64,000 nucleotides of DNA from an uncultured Bacteroidota bacterium (GTDB lineage Bacteria; Bacteroidota; Bacteroidia; Bacteroidales; P3): assembly GCA_902793295.1 (NCBI GenBank), contig CADBDA010000016.1:16104-80103 (forward strand), written 5' to 3'. A model generated the notes under the pieces. It made no database searches. It had not been told where the DNA came from and worked only from the letters and a program-made list of their open reading frames with translations. Each line of letters opens with the position of its first letter. Position 1 is the first letter of the stretch. The position numbers and the translations under genes were made by a program. Positions 61,607-64,000 of this stretch are shown piece after piece.

Positions 61607-64000
61607 ATGAGCCGCTTTCTCCATCAGGGCAAAAAACGAGCACCCCTTCTCCGAATGGTGTGTCTCTTTGTCATGCTGTTTGTGGCGTGCGCTCTGTCGT
61701 GGGCTCAGACCATCACCATGCCCTCCAGCGGCATCCAGACCTACATCCTTCAGCCCAATACCACCTACACCGTCCTCGACCCCGGTGGAACAGGCAACTA
61801 TGGCAATCGCTGCAACGGCATCGTCAAACTGATGACTGCCAATGGCGCCGGCATCCAGTTCAACGGCTCCTACAACACCGAGACCAACTACGACCGCATC
61901 GAAATATATAACGGTTCCCTCTCGGGGAGTAATCTCATCAATAGCTACACCGGCATAGGCAGCATCTCCTTAACGCAGTGCCACTCGGGCATCCTCTTCA
62001 TCAAGTTCACCTCCGACGGATCTGTCAATCGGAGCGGTTTCTCGCTGACGGTCACCTCATGCGACTCCAACAGCAACTGGATGCAGCAGGTCACCACCGC
62101 AGTATCCGACACGGCTGTCGTCATCTCGTGGGTCGATCCCAACCCAACCACCTCCCAGTGGACCGTCCGCTACGGCACAAACGCCGCCAGCCTGAACCAT
62201 TCGGTCGTCACCTCCACGCCAACTGTCACCCTCACCGGCCTCCAGGAATATAAGACGTACTTCTATCGCATCTTTCGTAACAATATCAGCGACAATGCAC
62301 TATGCTATACATGCACCTATTTTTTCGATACGCCTTGTCGCACCCAACGATACTCATGCATCGAACATGACAACCTGACGCCCTGCAACGTCGAGGCCCG
62401 CTACGGCACCTTCGAAAACCCCGATGTCGATATAGGTTTCGTCAACAACGGCAGCAGTTCGGGAAGCTCCCGCCACACGGTCCATACCAATCTCAACGAA
62501 TACGACAGCCGCACCGGCGGACAACTCAAGACGGTCCCTCCCGGCTACACCTCTTCCGTCCGCTTGGGCAATTGGCTCACCAACTCCCAGCAGGAGAGCC
62601 TCACCTACGAATATACCGTCGATACGCTGCAGAGCGACCTGCTCATCATGAAATATGCCGCCGTGCTGCAAAATCCTAACCACAGGGCTTCCGAACAGCC
62701 TCATTTCTCCTTCCAAATCATGGACTCCAACAATGTGGAGATCGACCCCTTGTGCTATTCGGCCGATTTTGTGGCGAGCCTCAGCCTGGGATGGAACTCC
62801 TACCAGGGCACCCTCTGGAAGGACTGGACCACCGTGGGTGTCGACCTCTCGCAGCTGCAAGGACAAACCATCCGTATCAAGCTCTCCACTTTCGACTGCG
62901 AACAGGGCGCCCACTATGGCTACGCCTACTTTGTCTTCGACTGCACCTTCAAAAATCTTCATTCCACCAATTGCGGCAATGTGGTGGAGAACACCTTCAC
63001 CGCTCCCGACGGCTTCGCTTACAGTTGGTACCATGCCAACAATCCCGGCACAATTCTCTCTTCCAACCGCTCGCTCCATGTCACCCAGGCGGGCGAATAC
63101 CACTGCAATCTGCAGTTTGTCGGTGCTCCGGCTGGCGCCAACTGCTCCTTCGAACTGACCGCCGTCGCAGGCGAACGCTACCCAACAGCGCTCTTCACCT
63201 CGCAAGTGACAGACAGCGTCGACTGCCACGTCAATGTGCAGCTTTTCAATAACAGCGTCATCAGCCTCGACTCCAGCCACCAGCAGATGACCAGCCTGCC
63301 TTGCGAAAGCGTCCAATGGCTCTTCGACGACAGCACCTCGTCGTCCGACAACAACCCCCAGCATCTTTTCACCCCGGGAATGCATACCGTCACCCTCGTC
63401 GCCGGATTGAGCGACAACGCCTGCACCGACACCCTCCGTCAGCAAATCTACATCCCGAACCCCTGTCAGATTTTCGACACCGTCGCTGCCAGCATCTGCG
63501 AGGGCGACAGCTATCGTTTCTTCGACACATTACTCACCTCGCCGGGTGTCTACGAACGCGACTCCAGCTGGGTGCACCGCACGCTGACGCTTGCCGTCCT
63601 GCCTGTCAGCAGCGCTTCCATCGACACCGCCGTTGTCGAGAACAGCCTGCCCTTCTCTGTGGCGGGAACGGCTTTCAACGACTCCGCCAGCGCAGTCCCT
63701 ATCCACCTGACAAATCACTTCGGCTGCGACAGCACCATCGTTGTCACCCTTCATGTGTGGCGAAATGTCAGCACCGCTGCCGACAGCATCATCTGCCAGA
63801 ACGCCGCACCGCTGCTATGGAACGGCGAGAGCTTCGACACTTCCGACAGCCGCTCGGTCACCTTTGCCGGCGCCGAATGGCATGGTGCCGACAGCACCCT
63901 TACCATGACGGTCACCGTCCTGTCGAACAGCACGCTGACGCGCCACGACACCATGGTCCAGAACAACCTGCCGGTCTCCGTCGGTGGCGTCACGTTCCAT
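61607..64000 (+). CDS. large secreted multidomain surface protein (3' end outside window)
   Basis: The frame is open for 798 codons from ATG 61607 to the window edge. A signal peptide (cleavage near SWAQ, about 33) is followed by a CUB-like domain (about 35-135, with YDRIEIYNGS). A fibronectin type III-like domain (about 145-220, WTVRYGT, LTGLQEYKTYFYRIF) and a jelly-roll module (about 255-455) come next. A PKD-like domain (about 530-605, VQWLFDDSTSSS) and the first of the ICEGDSYRF-type repeats (SICEGDSYRFFD, then HFGCDSTIVVTL and IICQNAAPLLWNGESF) follow. Repeats of this kind occur in type IX-secreted adhesins; the sorting domain would lie beyond the edge. Confidence 0.85.
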   Translation, partial: MSRFLHQGKKRAPLLRMVCLFVMLFVACALSWAQTITMPSSGIQTYILQPNTTYTVLDPGGTGNYGNRCNGIVKLMTANGAGIQFNGSYNTETNYDRIEIYNGSLSGSNLINSYTGIGSISLTQCHSGILFIKFTSDGSVNRSGFSLTVTSCDSNSNWMQQVTTAVSDTAVVISWVDPNPTTSQWTVRYGTNAASLNHSVVTSTPTVTLTGLQEYKTYFYRIFRNNISDNALCYTCTYFFDTPCRTQRYSCIEHDNLTPCNVEARYGTFENPDVDIGFVNNGSSSGSSRHTVHTNLNEYDSRTGGQLKTVPPGYTSSVRLGNWLTNSQQESLTYEYTVDTLQSDLLIMKYAAVLQNPNHRASEQPHFSFQIMDSNNVEIDPLCYSADFVASLSLGWNSYQGTLWKDWTTVGVDLSQLQGQTIRIKLSTFDCEQGAHYGYAYFVFDCTFKNLHSTNCGNVVENTFTAPDGFAYSWYHANNPGTILSSNRSLHVTQAGEYHCNLQFVGAPAGANCSFELTAVAGERYPTALFTSQVTDSVDCHVNVQLFNNSVISLDSSHQQMTSLPCESVQWLFDDSTSSSDNNPQHLFTPGMHTVTLVAGLSDNACTDTLRQQIYIPNPCQIFDTVAASICEGDSYRFFDTLLTSPGVYERDSSWVHRTLTLAVLPVSSASIDTAVVENSLPFSVAGTAFNDSASAVPIHLTNHFGCDSTIVVTLHVWRNVSTAADSIICQNAAPLLWNGESFDTSDSRSVTFAGAEWHGADSTLTMTVTVLSNSTLTRHDTMVQNNLPVSVGGVTFH

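Overview
The window looks like a chromosomal piece of an anaerobic Bacteroidota, most likely Bacteroidales. The signs are promoters of the Bacteroidales type (a -7 box TAnnTTTG with TTTG about 19 bases upstream), few Shine-Dalgarno sequences, families typical of this phylum (GldB, a DUF4369 lipoprotein, EnvC/M23 and NlpC lipoproteins, an LpxH-type hydrolase, a pyrophosphate-type phosphofructokinase), and a butyrate-type enzyme set (butyryl-CoA dehydrogenase with EtfBA, butyrate kinase). Housekeeping genes use GC-rich third positions. A few intergenic stretches and parts of the defence island are clearly AT-richer. Genus cannot be read from the sequence.

Layout. 1-7.6 kb: meaB (cut by the window edge), tRNA-Met, hemW, anmK, ridA, then bcd-etfB-etfA and a LiaF-like membrane protein. 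7.6-9.3 kb: a repeat-rich, decayed spacer with tandem arrays, an inverted repeat and two probable gene remnants (an ATPase C-terminus and a RelE/ParE N-terminus). 9.3-24.4 kb: a single-strand defence island under one clear promoter: DUF2971 - hsdM - DUF1016/PDDEXK nuclease A - hsdS - papain-like cysteine peptidase - Fic A - short leader ORF - DUF1016/PDDEXK nuclease B - hsdR - GmrSD-like DUF262/DUF1524 - Fic B. 24.4-64 kb: ordinary housekeeping and envelope genes: iminopeptidase-like hydrolase, lipoproteins, patatin/beta-barrel protein, nucleoside phosphorylase, DUF151 protein, RdgB, NhaC, PPi-PFK, EnvC, LpxH, chorismate synthase, FKBP isomerase, butyrate kinase, MltD, FtsB/DivIC, NlpC/P60, SUI1, lipid kinase, LTA-synthase-like protein, GldB, DUF349 protein, EamA transporter, radical SAM activase-like protein, PepD, glycosyltransferase, nucleotidyltransferase, DUF1015, LD-carboxypeptidase, MscS, and the first 798 codons of a large secreted multidomain protein.

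The most interesting part is the defence island. It is a type I restriction-modification operon (M, S, R) into which extra genes have been slotted at gene junctions. Two of these cargo genes are bracketed by duplicated ends of the host genes. The peptidase gene sits between the true hsdS 3' end and a 26-base copy of it. Nuclease B sits between a 60-base copy of the hsdR start and the true hsdR start. That copied hsdR start now encodes a 32-codon leader ORF whose stop overlaps the nuclease B start (ATGA). The linker of Fic A is written by twelve exact-length 11-base repeats, so losing or gaining one unit would shift the frame and detach its C-terminal domain: a possible phase-variable switch. 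These points are read directly from the sequence; the functional reading is inference.

How the genes fit together: Bcd-EtfBA and butyrate kinase point to butyrate formation, but no phosphotransbutyrylase gene is visible here. AnmK, LD-carboxypeptidase, EnvC, MltD, NlpC/P60 and the FtsB-like protein serve cell-wall recycling and division. The island would provide restriction plus toxin-like accessory functions.
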